Origin: Streptomyces violaceoruber
Lineage (GTDB): Bacteria; Actinomycetota; Actinomycetes; Streptomycetales; Streptomycetaceae
Length of the DNA stretch: 64,000 bases
Direction of reading: 5' to 3'
NCBI GenBank assembly: GCA_000720805.1
Contig: JODI01000011.1
Span: forward strand, 62,001-126,000
Shown here piece after piece: positions 34,686 through 43,625 of the stretch. The position numbers and the translations under genes were made by a program. Within the stretch, counting starts at the first letter, position 1; the number at the start of each line of letters is the position of its first letter. Under the pieces are notes generated by a model. The model was not told where the DNA came from and ran no database searches. It saw only the letters and a program-made list of their open reading frames with translations.

Positions 34686-37600
34686 ATGGCGGCGATACAC
34701 GAGAGCAGTGCTCTCGGCGAGCTCGATGACGAGATCCGAGAACGGTTCGGCGACACGGCGCGTTTTTCCGGAGGGCCCGCGGCCTCTCCCCGCACCCTGG
34801 TGGACGTCCTGGACGCGTCCGTGCGGTCGTATCCGAACGAGCTCGCCCTCGACGACGGCACGACGCCGCTGACCTACCGTGCGCTGGCGGCCGAGGTGGA
34901 GCAGCTGCGGCGGCGGCTCGCGGACGCCGGAGTCGGGCTCGGGGACCGCGTGGGGGTCCGGGTGCCGTCCGGGACCAACGATCTGTACGTGGCGATCCTC
35001 GCCGTGCTGGCCGCCGGTGCCGCCTATGTGCCCGTGGACGCCGAGGACCCGGACGAGCGGGCCGAGCTGGTGTTCGGGGAGGCCGGGGTACGGGCCGTCG
35101 TCGGCGCCGGGCACGAACTGACCGTGCGCGGCCGCTCCGAGGTCCCCGCCGCGCGTCCCGGCGTCGGGCACGACGCCTGGATCATCTTCACGTCCGGCTC
35201 CACCGGGAAGCCCAAGGGTGTCGCCGTCAGCCACCGCAGTGCCGCAGCGTTCGTGGACGCCGAGGCGGCCCTGTTCCTCACCGACGATCCGATCGGGCCC
35301 GGGGACCGGGTCATGGCGGGGCTGTCCGTCGCGTTCGACGCGTCCTGCGAGGAGATGTGGCTGGCGTGGCGTTACGGGGCCTGTCTGGTGCCGGTGCCGC
35401 GGTCGCGGGTCCGCAGCGGTGCCGATCTGGGGCCCTGGCTGGTCGAGCAGGAGATCACCGTCGTGTCCACGGTGCCGACGCTGGCCGCGCTGTGGGAGTC
35501 CGAGACCCTCAATGACGTACGCCTGTTGATCTTCGGTGGTGAGGCGTGCCCGCCCGAGCTGGTACAGCGGCTGGTGACCGAGGGGCGTGAGGTCTGGAAC
35601 ACGTACGGGCCCACGGAGGCGACCGTGGTGGCCTGTGCCTCGCTGATGAGCGGCGCGGAGCCGATCCGGATCGGGCTGCCGCTGGACGGCTGGGAGCTGG
35701 CCGTCGTGGACGAGGCCGGCGAGCCGGTGCCGATGGGCTCCTTCGGGCAGCTGGTGATCGGCGGGGTCGGGCTGGCCCGGTACCTCGACGCCGAGAAGGA
35801 CGCGGAGAAGTACGCGCCGCTGGAGTCGCTGGGCTGGGAGCGGGCGTACCGGAGCGGGGATCTGGTCAAGGCGGAGCCCGAGGGCCTGGTGTTCCTCGGG
35901 CGGGCCGACGAGCAGATCAAGCTCGGCGGGCGGCGGATCGAGCTCGGTGAGGTGGATGCCGCGCTGCAGGCCCTGCCGGGTGTGGCGGGCGCCGCGGCCG
36001 CCGTACGGACCGCCCGCGGCGGGAACCAGCTGCTCGTCGGCTATGTGGTCACCCAGGACGGCTGGGACCAGGCGGTGGCCGTCGAGAAGCTCCGCGCGGA
36101 GCTGCCCGCCGCGCTCGTTCCGCTGCTCGCGCCGGTCGACGACCTGCCGACGCGGACCAGCGGCAAGGTGGACCGGAGCGCCCTGCCCTGGCCGCTGGAG
36201 GGGCTGACGACCGGTGGTCCGGCCGAGCAGCTGTACGGCACCGAGGCGTGGCTCGCCGAGCAGTGGAGCGAGGTGCTCGGCATCCCCGTGTCGAGCGCGC
36301 GGGACGACTTCTTCGCGATCGGCGGCGGCAGTCTCGCGGCCGCCCAGCTGACCACGCGGCTGCGCACCCGGTACCCGAGCGCCGCCGTCCTCGACATCTA
36401 CCAGCAGCCCGTGCTGCGGAAGCTGGCGCGGCACCTGGAGAAGTCGGCGCAGGACGACGGCGGCACGCGGGTGATCGCCCCGGTCCCCGTGCGCGCCCAG
36501 GCCGTCCAACTTCTCCTGCTTCTTCCCCTGTTCACCGTGCTCGGGCTGCGCTGGACCGTCGTACTGGCCGCGCTCGGCAACCTGCTGCCCGCCTACTCCT
36601 GGCTGCCGACGGCTCCTTGGTGGCTGGTCGCGGCCGGGGCGCTGGTGTTCTTCAGCCCGCCCGGGCGGCTCGCGATCGCGGCGGGCGGCGCCCGGCTGCT
36701 CCTCAAGGGGGTCGAGCCGGGCCGGTACGCGCGCGGTGGCGGTGTCCATCTGCGGCTGTGGACCGCCGAGCGGCTGGCCGAGTTCAGCGGGGCGACCTCG
36801 CTGACGGGCTCGTGGCTGGAGCGGTACGCGCGTGCGCTGGGCGCCAGGATCGGTGCGGATGTGGACCTGCACTCGCTGCCGCCGGTCACCGGCATGCTCA
36901 AGCTCGGGCGGGGCGCGGCCGTGGAGTCCGAGGTGGACCTGTCGGGCTGGTGGCTGGACGGTGACCGGCTGGAGATCGGGCCGGTCAAGGTGGGCGGACA
37001 TGCCGTCGTCGGCACCCGCAGCCTGCTCTTCCCGGGCGCCCGGGTCGGCAAGCGGGCCGAGGTGGCGCCGGGTTCGGCGGTCACCGGCCAGATCCCGACC
37101 GGGCAGCGGTGGGCGGGAGCGCCCGCGGTCAAGCTCGGCAAGGCCAAGCGCAACTGGCCCAAGGAGCGGCCGGTGCGGGGCACGTCCTGGGGTGTCATGT
37201 ACGGCGTGACGGGCTTCGCGCTCAGTGCGCTGCCGGTGCTGGCGGGCGCCGTCGCGCTGCTCGTGGGCCACTGGTTCGTCACGCCCGAGGTGACGGTGAC
37301 CGGGGTCGCGCTCGGCCTGGTCCCGGCGACGCTCGCCTTCGGGGTGGCGTACGCGCTGGTGCTCCTGGTCGCCGTACGGCTGCTGAGCCTGGGCCTGCGT
37401 GAGGGCACCCACCCGACGCACAGCCGGATCGGCTGGCAGGCGTGGACGGTCACGCAGTTGATGGACCGCTCCCGGGAGACGTTGTTCCCGCTGTACGCCG
37501 GGCTGGCCACGCCCGTGTGGCTGCGGCTGCTGGGGATGCGGATCGGCAAGGGCGCCGAGGTGTCCACCGTGCTGGCGCTGCCGAGCCTGACGACGGTCGG

Positions 37601-38540
37601 CGAGGGCGCGTTCCTGGCCGACGACACGCTGACGGCGCCGTACGAGCTCGGCGGGGGCTGGATGCGCATCGGGCGGGCCGAGATCGGGCGGCGGGCGTTC
37701 CTCGGGAACTCCGGGATGACCGCGCCGGGCCGTTCCGTGCCGGACGGCGGGCTGGTCGGGGTGCTGTCGGCGACGCCGAAGAAGGCGAAGAAGGGCAGCT
37801 CGTACCTGGGCCTGCCGCCGATGAAGCTGCCGCGCGCGGCGGCGGGCGGCGACCAGAGCCGCACATACGACCCGCCGGCCCGGCTGCTGTGGGCGCGCGC
37901 CCTGGTGGAGCTGTGCCGGATCGTGCCGGTGTTCTGCTCGGCGGCGCTGGCCGTGCTGACGGTGACCTCGCTGTGTGCGCTGGGCGCCTGGGCGCCGCTG
38001 CTGTCGGGGCCGGTGCTGCTCGGGGCGGGGCTGGTGGCGGGGCTGGTGTCCGTCGTGGCGAAGTGGGCGCTCGTGGGGCGGCACCGCAGCGGGGAGCATC
38101 CTCTGTGGAGTTCCTTCGTGTGGCGCAACGAACTGGCGGACACCTTCGTGGAGGTGCTGGCGGTGCCGTGGCTGGCGGGTTCCGTGCCCGGTACGCCGGT
38201 GCTGACGGCGTGGCTGCGCGGGCTCGGGGCGCGGATCGGCCGGGGCGTGTGGGTGGAGAGCTACTGGCTGCCCGAGACCGACCTGGTGACCCTGGAGGAC
38301 GCGGCCACCGTGAACCGGGGCTGTGTGCTGCAGACCCACCTCTTCCACGACCGGATCTTGCGGACGGATACTGTGGTCCTCCGTGAGGGCGCGACGCTGG
38401 GTCCTGGCGGAATCGTCCTGCCCGGCAGCGTGATCGGCGCCCGTACGACACTGGGGCCGGCGTCGCTGGTGATGGCGGCGGAGTCCGTTCCCGACGACAC
38501 CCGCTGGCTGGGCAACCCCATCGAGTCATGGCGTTCCTGA
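34686..38540 (+). CDS. Pls/PosA-type membrane non-ribosomal peptide synthetase
   Basis: About 1284 aa. An adenylation domain (about 30-500) has motifs A3 (FTSGSTGKPKGV), A4 (FDASCEEMW), A5 (YGPTEATV), A8/A10 (LPTRTSGKVDR). A carrier domain carries its phosphopantetheine Ser at residue 549 (FFAIGGGSLAAAQ). The C-terminal half has six membrane segments around soluble blocks containing hexapeptide-repeat-like sequences. This layout and length match the epsilon-poly-L-lysine synthetase (Pls) family, which condenses one amino acid repeatedly without a standard condensation domain. The substrate is not deducible here. Starts at 34668 or 34590 are possible; 34686 has GAGGG 6 nt upstream. The M1 peptidase gene follows. 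Confidence 0.9.
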   Translation: MAAIHESSALGELDDEIRERFGDTARFSGGPAASPRTLVDVLDASVRSYPNELALDDGTTPLTYRALAAEVEQLRRRLADAGVGLGDRVGVRVPSGTNDLYVAILAVLAAGAAYVPVDAEDPDERAELVFGEAGVRAVVGAGHELTVRGRSEVPAARPGVGHDAWIIFTSGSTGKPKGVAVSHRSAAAFVDAEAALFLTDDPIGPGDRVMAGLSVAFDASCEEMWLAWRYGACLVPVPRSRVRSGADLGPWLVEQEITVVSTVPTLAALWESETLNDVRLLIFGGEACPPELVQRLVTEGREVWNTYGPTEATVVACASLMSGAEPIRIGLPLDGWELAVVDEAGEPVPMGSFGQLVIGGVGLARYLDAEKDAEKYAPLESLGWERAYRSGDLVKAEPEGLVFLGRADEQIKLGGRRIELGEVDAALQALPGVAGAAAAVRTARGGNQLLVGYVVTQDGWDQAVAVEKLRAELPAALVPLLAPVDDLPTRTSGKVDRSALPWPLEGLTTGGPAEQLYGTEAWLAEQWSEVLGIPVSSARDDFFAIGGGSLAAAQLTTRLRTRYPSAAVLDIYQQPVLRKLARHLEKSAQDDGGTRVIAPVPVRAQAVQLLLLLPLFTVLGLRWTVVLAALGNLLPAYSWLPTAPWWLVAAGALVFFSPPGRLAIAAGGARLLLKGVEPGRYARGGGVHLRLWTAERLAEFSGATSLTGSWLERYARALGARIGADVDLHSLPPVTGMLKLGRGAAVESEVDLSGWWLDGDRLEIGPVKVGGHAVVGTRSLLFPGARVGKRAEVAPGSAVTGQIPTGQRWAGAPAVKLGKAKRNWPKERPVRGTSWGVMYGVTGFALSALPVLAGAVALLVGHWFVTPEVTVTGVALGLVPATLAFGVAYALVLLVAVRLLSLGLREGTHPTHSRIGWQAWTVTQLMDRSRETLFPLYAGLATPVWLRLLGMRIGKGAEVSTVLALPSLTTVGEGAFLADDTLTAPYELGGGWMRIGRAEIGRRAFLGNSGMTAPGRSVPDGGLVGVLSATPKKAKKGSSYLGLPPMKLPRAAAGGDQSRTYDPPARLLWARALVELCRIVPVFCSAALAVLTVTSLCALGAWAPLLSGPVLLGAGLVAGLVSVVAKWALVGRHRSGEHPLWSSFVWRNELADTFVEVLAVPWLAGSVPGTPVLTAWLRGLGARIGRGVWVESYWLPETDLVTLEDAATVNRGCVLQTHLFHDRILRTDTVVLREGATLGPGGIVLPGSVIGARTTLGPASLVMAAESVPDDTRWLGNPIESWRS

Positions 38541-38626
38541 GCGCGGCTCGGCCGGGGCCCGGGGACGGTGCGCCCGCAGGCGATCCGGCACGACGTTCGA
38601 GCACACCGCAGGGAGCAGACGCAGCA

Positions 38627-40006
38627 GTGACCGTTCAGCAGGCAGCGGGTCCGGACCCGTACTTCCCGGCCAACGGCGACTCCCGTTACAGGGTGCACCG
38701 CTACGAACTGGCGCTGGACTACCGCCCCGGCCCGAACCGGCTGTCGGGGACGGCCCGGATCAACGCCATAGCGGGACGGTCGGCGCTGCCCGAGTTCCAG
38801 TTGAACCTGGCCGACTTCAGGATCGGCCGGGTCCGGGTGGACGGCCGGCAGCCGCACTACACGCACCGGGGCGGCAAGCTGCGCCTGCGTCCGGCCAAGC
38901 CGGTCCGGCCGGGCGCCCCCTTCACGGTGGAGGTGCACTGGTCCGGCAACCCCAAGCCGGTGAGCAGTCCCTGGGGCGGGCTCGGCTGGGAGGAGCTGGA
39001 GGACGGGGCGCTGGTGGCGAGCCAGCCGGTGGGTGCGCCGTCCTGGTACCCGTGCAACGACCGGCCCGCCGACAAGGCCTCGTACCAGATCTCGATCACC
39101 ACGCCGTCCGCGTACGCGGTGGTGGCGGGCGGACGGCTGTTGACGCGGACGACGAAGGCGTCCACGACGACGTGGGTGTACGAGCAGGCGGCTCCGACGT
39201 CCAGCTATCTGGTCGGGCTGTCGATCGGCAAGTACCAGACGGTGCTGCTGGGTGACCCGGGCCCGGGCGGGGTGCCGCAGCACGGGCACATCCCGGCGCA
39301 CAAGCTGCCGGAGTTCTCGCGGGACTTCGCACGTCAGCCCCGGATGATGGAGCTCTTCCAGGAGTTGTTCGGGCCGTACCCGTTCGACGAGTACGCGGTC
39401 GTGGTGACCGAGGAGGAGCTCGATGTCCCCGTCGAGGCGCAAGGGTTGTCGCTGTTCGGCGCCAACCACGTGGACGGGGCGCGGGGTTGGGAACGGCTGG
39501 TGGCGCACGAGCTGGCACACCAGTGGTTCGGCAACAGCGTGTCCATCGCGGACTGGCGGCACATCTGGCTGAACGAGGGGTTCGCGAAGTACGCGGAGTG
39601 GCTGTGGTCGGAGCGGTCGGGTGGCCGCAGCGCGCATCAACTCGCCGTGGCGGCCCACCGGTTGCTGTCCTCACTCCCCCAGGACCTCAAACTGGCCGAT
39701 CCCGGGCGCAAGTCGATGTTCGACGACCGGCTCTACCAGCGCGGCGGGCTGACCCTGCACGTGCTGCGGTGCGCGATGGGCGACGACGCGTTCTTCCGGA
39801 TGCTGCGCGGGTGGGCGACGCTGCACCGGGGCGGCGCGGTGAGCACGACGACGTTCACCGCACACGCGGCCCGGTTCGCGCCGGAGCCGCTGGACGAGGT
39901 GTTCCGGGCATGGGTGTACGGCACGAGGCTGCCACCGCTGCCCGAGCCGGCCCCGCAGATCCCGGCCCGGCCCACGCACCCGCCGACCAACGCCGGGCCC
40001 GCGTAG
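38627..40006 (+). CDS. M1-family zinc metallopeptidase
   Basis: A 459-aa aminopeptidase-N-like enzyme, shorter than classical M1 proteins. The zinc site HELAHQWFGN with the third ligand in NEGFAKYAEW is intact, and the GAMEN-like exopeptidase motif is replaced by VEAQGLSLFG. No signal peptide. GTG at 38627 with GGGAGC upstream is preferred; the alternative ATG at 38528 overlaps the synthetase gene end. Its position right after a Pls-type synthetase parallels pls-pld pairs, where the M1 peptidase degrades the polymer. Family activity is inferred. Confidence 0.9.
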   Translation: MTVQQAAGPDPYFPANGDSRYRVHRYELALDYRPGPNRLSGTARINAIAGRSALPEFQLNLADFRIGRVRVDGRQPHYTHRGGKLRLRPAKPVRPGAPFTVEVHWSGNPKPVSSPWGGLGWEELEDGALVASQPVGAPSWYPCNDRPADKASYQISITTPSAYAVVAGGRLLTRTTKASTTTWVYEQAAPTSSYLVGLSIGKYQTVLLGDPGPGGVPQHGHIPAHKLPEFSRDFARQPRMMELFQELFGPYPFDEYAVVVTEEELDVPVEAQGLSLFGANHVDGARGWERLVAHELAHQWFGNSVSIADWRHIWLNEGFAKYAEWLWSERSGGRSAHQLAVAAHRLLSSLPQDLKLADPGRKSMFDDRLYQRGGLTLHVLRCAMGDDAFFRMLRGWATLHRGGAVSTTTFTAHAARFAPEPLDEVFRAWVYGTRLPPLPEPAPQIPARPTHPPTNAGPA

Positions 40007-40030
40007 GCGACCGCCGCCGGAGCCGCGTGG

Positions 40031-40102
40031 GCCCGGGTGCCGGGCCCAGTGTTGACCCGGGTGCCGGGTCCGGGTTGGCCCGGGCACCGGGGTCGGCATT
40101 GG
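40031..40102. repeat. 24-bp imperfect tandem repeat, three copies
   Basis: Units at 40031-40054, 40055-40078 and 40079-40102, each built as CCCGGGTGCCGGG.. followed by GTTGG or ATTGG. A further CCCGGGTGCC occurs near 40190. It sits in the 248-bp space between the M1 peptidase and SEC-C genes. Confidence 0.85.
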
Positions 40103-40254
40103 CCCCCTGCCACGTCCGCGCGGACCCCCGTGCCGCATCCGCGTCGGCCCGGCCCGGTCCGCACGGGCCACCGTGCCGTGTTCGCGTAGGCCCGGGTGCC
40201 AGGGGCCGAAGGTCGTGTGCGGGGCCGTAGTGGTGTCCCGGCACAATGGTGGGC

Positions 40255-40689
40255 ATGTCCCGACGCGGCACCCGCCCCTCCCGTCCCGCCGGCCGTCGCC
40301 CCGGTGACGCCCGTTCCGCCGACGTCTGCCCCTGCGGGCGTCCGGAGCCGTACGACGCGTGCTGCGGACGCTTCCACACGGGAGCCGCCGCCGCGCCCAC
40401 CGCGGAGGCGCTGATGCGGTCCCGCTACGGCGCCTTCGTCCGGGGGGACGTGCCGTACCTGCTGCGGACGTGGCATCCGCGGACCCGGCCGGCTCGGCTC
40501 GACCTCGATCCGGGAATGCGCTGGACCGGCCTGGAGATCCTCGGCACGACGGACGGCTCCGCCTTCCACAGCACCGGCACCGTGACCTTCCGGGCCTCGT
40601 TCCGGGGTGGCTCGCTGCACGAGCGGAGCCGGTTCGAGCGGGTGGACGGGGTGTGGGTGTACGTGGACGGGGAGTTCCTGGACCAGTAG
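40255..40689 (+). CDS. SEC-C motif (YchJ-like, UPF0225) protein
   Basis: A 144-aa protein with an N-terminal SEC-C zinc motif (VCPCGRPEPYDACCGR) followed by an NTF2-like domain (LMRSRYGAF, then WTGLEIL and GVWVYVDGEF). YchJ-family proteins have unknown function; the SEC-C part binds zinc. Starts at 40246 and 40255 are both possible; GGTGGG upstream favours 40255. Its stop is 2 bp from the stop of the convergent gntR. Confidence 0.9.
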   Translation: MSRRGTRPSRPAGRRPGDARSADVCPCGRPEPYDACCGRFHTGAAAAPTAEALMRSRYGAFVRGDVPYLLRTWHPRTRPARLDLDPGMRWTGLEILGTTDGSAFHSTGTVTFRASFRGGSLHERSRFERVDGVWVYVDGEFLDQ

Positions 40690-40691
40690 GG

Positions 40692-41393
40692 CTACGGCGC
40701 CAGTATGTCCAGTTCCTGCAGTGCCCCGACGGTTATCTCGCGGGTCAGTGCCTCCGCGCGGAGCGCGTCGCCCTCGCGGACCGCCTCGGCGACCTGGACG
40801 TGGAGGGTGACGGCGGCCGGGTCCGGGTCATCGAACATGATCTCGTGGTGGGTGCGGCCGGCGAGGACCTCGGCGACCACATCGCCGAGGCGGGCGAACA
40901 TCTCGTTGCCGGAGGCGTTGAGGATCACCCGGTGGAAGGCCATGTCGTGGATGAGGTAGCCCTCCAGCTGGTGGCCGCGTGAATGGGCCACCATGCCCAG
41001 GGCGCGTTCGGTGAGTTCGGCGCACTGCGCCGCCGTGGCGTACTTGGCGGCGAGGCCCGCGGCGACCGGTTCGACGGCCGAGCGCAGCACGGTGAGGGAG
41101 CGCAGCTGGCGGGGGCGGTCGGCGCCGGCCAGCCGCCAGCGGATGACCTGGGGGTCGTAGACGTTCCACTCGCGCGCGGGACGGACCGTCACGCCCACCC
41201 GGCGGCGGGACTCGACGAGGTGCATGGATTCCAGGACACGGACCGCCTCCCGCATCACGGAACGTGAGACGTCGAAGCGCTGGGCCAGCTCGTCGGTCCG
41301 CAGGACACTGCCCGGCGGGTACTCGCCCGCGGTGATGGCGGGGCCGAGGGACTCCAGTACGCGGCCGTGCAGTCCCCGGTCCGTTGTGGTCAT
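40692..41393 (-). CDS. gntR: Gluconate operon regulator, GntR/FadR family
   Basis: A 233-aa repressor with an N-terminal winged helix-turn-helix (LAQRFDVSRSVMREAVRVLESM near residues 36-57) and a C-terminal FCD domain with metal/ligand residues in DMAFHRVIL and the LHVQVAEA helix. Divergent from gluconokinase and permease genes, so it probably represses the gluconate cluster. An imperfect AT-rich palindrome lies in the 143-bp control region. Similar genes are annotated as gluconate repressors in streptomycetes. Confidence 0.88.
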   Translation of the reverse strand: MTTTDRGLHGRVLESLGPAITAGEYPPGSVLRTDELAQRFDVSRSVMREAVRVLESMHLVESRRRVGVTVRPAREWNVYDPQVIRWRLAGADRPRQLRSLTVLRSAVEPVAAGLAAKYATAAQCAELTERALGMVAHSRGHQLEGYLIHDMAFHRVILNASGNEMFARLGDVVAEVLAGRTHHEIMFDDPDPAAVTLHVQVAEAVREGDALRAEALTREITVGALQELDILAP

Positions 41394-41433
41394 GCACTCA
41401 GCGTACGAGGCGGGTCACGGAAACAAAAAGTCA

Positions 41434-41445
41434 GACTTATATGTC
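41434..41445. promoter_or_regulatory. Candidate GntR operator in the gluconate divergent promoter
   Basis: GACTTATATGTC is a 12-bp near-palindrome (one mismatched pair on each side of centre), in an AT-rich island unlike the surrounding DNA, between gntR and the gluconokinase gene. Confidence 0.45.
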
Positions 41446-41536
41446 ACAGACTCTTGAATTCGTCGTACCTAATGGGTTTCAGTGTGGCCGACGCCAGATG
41501 TCGGCGTCGGATGTCGAAGAAGACAGCGAGGCAGTG

Positions 41537-42055
41537 ATGCGTACCCCTCACGTCGTCGTGGTGATGGGCGTCGCCGGCACGGGCAAGACCACGATCGGTC
41601 CCCTGCTAGCGGCCCGGTTGGGCGTCCCGTACGCCGAGGGCGACGACTTCCACCCCCAGGCCAACATCGACAAGATGTCGGCCGGCACCCCGCTCGAGGA
41701 CGCCGACCGGTGGCCGTGGCTCGACGCCATCGGCGCCTGGGCGCACGGGCGGGCCGGGCTCGGCGGGGTGGTCAGTTGTTCGGCGCTGAAGCGGTCGTAC
41801 CGCGACCGGCTCAGGGCCGAGGCTCCCGGGGTCGTGTTCCTGCACCTCGCGGGCGACCGGGCGCTGATCGAAGACCGGATGTCGCATCGGCAGGGTCACT
41901 TCATGCCGACCGCGCTGCTGGACTCCCAGTTCGCCACGCTCCAGCCGCTCCAGCCGGACGAGGCCGGGGTCGTCGTGGAAGTCACCGGCAGCCCTGAGGA
42001 GATCACCGAGCGGGCCGCGGACGCCCTCGACGCACTCGCCGACACCTCCCGGTAG
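41537..42055 (+). CDS. gntK: Gluconokinase
   Basis: A 172-aa P-loop kinase that makes 6-phosphogluconate from gluconate. Walker A is GVAGTGKTTIG at the N-terminus; substrate motifs EGDDFHPQANIDKMS and SCSALKRSYRD, then HRQGHFMP, are typical of GntK/IdnK. ATG at 41537 (or GTG at 41534) is preceded by GCGAGG. First gene of the gluconate cluster, followed by the permease after about 160 bp. Confidence 0.95.
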   Translation: MRTPHVVVVMGVAGTGKTTIGPLLAARLGVPYAEGDDFHPQANIDKMSAGTPLEDADRWPWLDAIGAWAHGRAGLGGVVSCSALKRSYRDRLRAEAPGVVFLHLAGDRALIEDRMSHRQGHFMPTALLDSQFATLQPLQPDEAGVVVEVTGSPEEITERAADALDALADTSR

Positions 42056-42218
42056 GAGACCGTCCCAGGGCTCCGCGGGACCGGGCCACCCCCGGAAGCT
42101 CTCGGCAGCACCGCCGACCGGTAGTGCCCCTGCAACACCTCTCACCGCAGTACCTCCTTGTGCAACACCCCCCACCGCAGAAACCCCCTCCCCATCCCCG
42201 TACCTGCAAGGACTCCCC

Positions 42219-43616
42219 GTGACCAGACTCAGTGTCGAGATGCTGGCAGCGGACGCACCCGAGCCGATCACTTCGGCCGGCCATGCTCAGCTGGGTATCG
42301 CCGTACTGGCGGGAATCGCCGTCATCGTCCTGCTCATCACCAAGTTCAAGCTCCACGCCTTCCTGTCGCTGACCATCGGGACACTGGCGCTCGGCGCGTT
42401 CGCCGGGGCGCCGCTCGACAAGGCCATCACCAGCTTCACCACCGGGCTCGGGTCGACCGTGGCCGGGGTGGGCGTACTGATCGCGCTGGGCGCGATCCTC
42501 GGCAAGATGCTCGCCGACTCCGGGGGTGCCGACCAGATCGTCGACACGATCCTGGCGAAGGCGAGCGCACGCTCGATGCCCTGGGCGATGGTGCTGATCG
42601 CCTCGGTGATCGGTCTGCCGCTGTTCTTCGAGGTCGGCGTGGTGCTGCTGATCCCGGTCGTGCTGATGGTCGCCAAGCGAGGCAACTACTCGCTGATGCG
42701 GATCGGCATCCCGGCGCTCGCCGGTCTGTCCGTGATGCACGGCCTGGTCCCGCCGCACCCCGGCCCGCTGGTCGCCATCGACGCGGTGAAGGCCAACCTG
42801 GGCGTCACGCTGGCGCTCGGCGTGCTGGTCGCCATACCGACCGTGATCATCGCCGGTCCGCTCTTCTCCAAGGTCGCGGCCCGCTGGGTCGACGTCCCGG
42901 CCCCGGACCGGATGATCCCCCAGCGCGCCTCCGAGGACCTTCAGCGGCGTCCCGGCTTCGGCGCGACCCTGGCCACGATCCTGCTGCCGGTCGTCCTGAT
43001 GCTGGCCAAGGCCCTGGTCGACATCGTCGTCGACGACCCCGAGAGCACCGTGCAGCGCGTGTTCGACGTCGCCGGCTCGCCGCTGATCGCCCTGCTGGCC
43101 GCCGTGCTGGTGGGCATCTTCACCCTGCTGCGGCCCGCGGGGTTCGCCAAGGAGCGGGTCTCGCAGCTGGTCGACAAGGGGCTCGCGCCCATCGCGGGCA
43201 TCCTGCTGATCGTCGGCGCGGGCGGCGGCTTCAAGCAGACGCTGATCGACTCCGGCGTCGGCCAGATGGTCCTGGAGATATCCAAGGACTGGTCGATCCC
43301 GGCCCTGCTGCTGGCCTGGCTGATCGCGGTGGCGATCCGGCTGGCGACCGGTTCGGCGACGGTCGCCACGGTCTCGGCGGCCGGCCTGGTCGCCCCGCTG
43401 GCGGCCGACATGTCGACCACCCACGCGGCGCTGCTCGTCCTGGCCATCGGCGCCGGCTCGCTCTTCTTCAGCCATGTCAACGACGCGGGATTCTGGCTGG
43501 TGAAGGAGTACTTCGGCCTGAGCGTCGGGCAGACCCTCAAGACCTGGTCCGTCATGGAGACGATCATCTCGGTGGTCGCGGGCGGTCTGGTCCTGCTCCT
43601 CTCACTGGTCATCTAG
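42219..43616 (+). CDS. gntP: Gluconate permease, GntP family
   Basis: A 465-aa membrane transporter with about 12-14 hydrophobic segments. GntP-type blocks are visible: LIALGAILGKMLADSGGAD, GLPLFFEVGVVLLIPV, MHGLVPPHPGPLVAID, and SHVNDAGFWLVKEYFG. It imports gluconate (and related acids such as idonate) with protons. GTG at 42219 follows AAGGA. The upstream gap contains two copies of a GCAACACC..CACCGCAG word. It lies between gluconokinase and the ketogluconate reductase, consistent with a single catabolic unit. Confidence 0.95.
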   Translation: MTRLSVEMLAADAPEPITSAGHAQLGIAVLAGIAVIVLLITKFKLHAFLSLTIGTLALGAFAGAPLDKAITSFTTGLGSTVAGVGVLIALGAILGKMLADSGGADQIVDTILAKASARSMPWAMVLIASVIGLPLFFEVGVVLLIPVVLMVAKRGNYSLMRIGIPALAGLSVMHGLVPPHPGPLVAIDAVKANLGVTLALGVLVAIPTVIIAGPLFSKVAARWVDVPAPDRMIPQRASEDLQRRPGFGATLATILLPVVLMLAKALVDIVVDDPESTVQRVFDVAGSPLIALLAAVLVGIFTLLRPAGFAKERVSQLVDKGLAPIAGILLIVGAGGGFKQTLIDSGVGQMVLEISKDWSIPALLLAWLIAVAIRLATGSATVATVSAAGLVAPLAADMSTTHAALLVLAIGAGSLFFSHVNDAGFWLVKEYFGLSVGQTLKTWSVMETIISVVAGGLVLLLSLVI

Positions 43617-43625
43617 GGGTACGGG

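Noticed and set aside
34593..38348. A 1251-aa open frame on the minus strand opposite the synthetase
   Set aside because: Antisense shadow of the Pls/PosA-like gene; Gln/Pro/Arg-rich without motifs.
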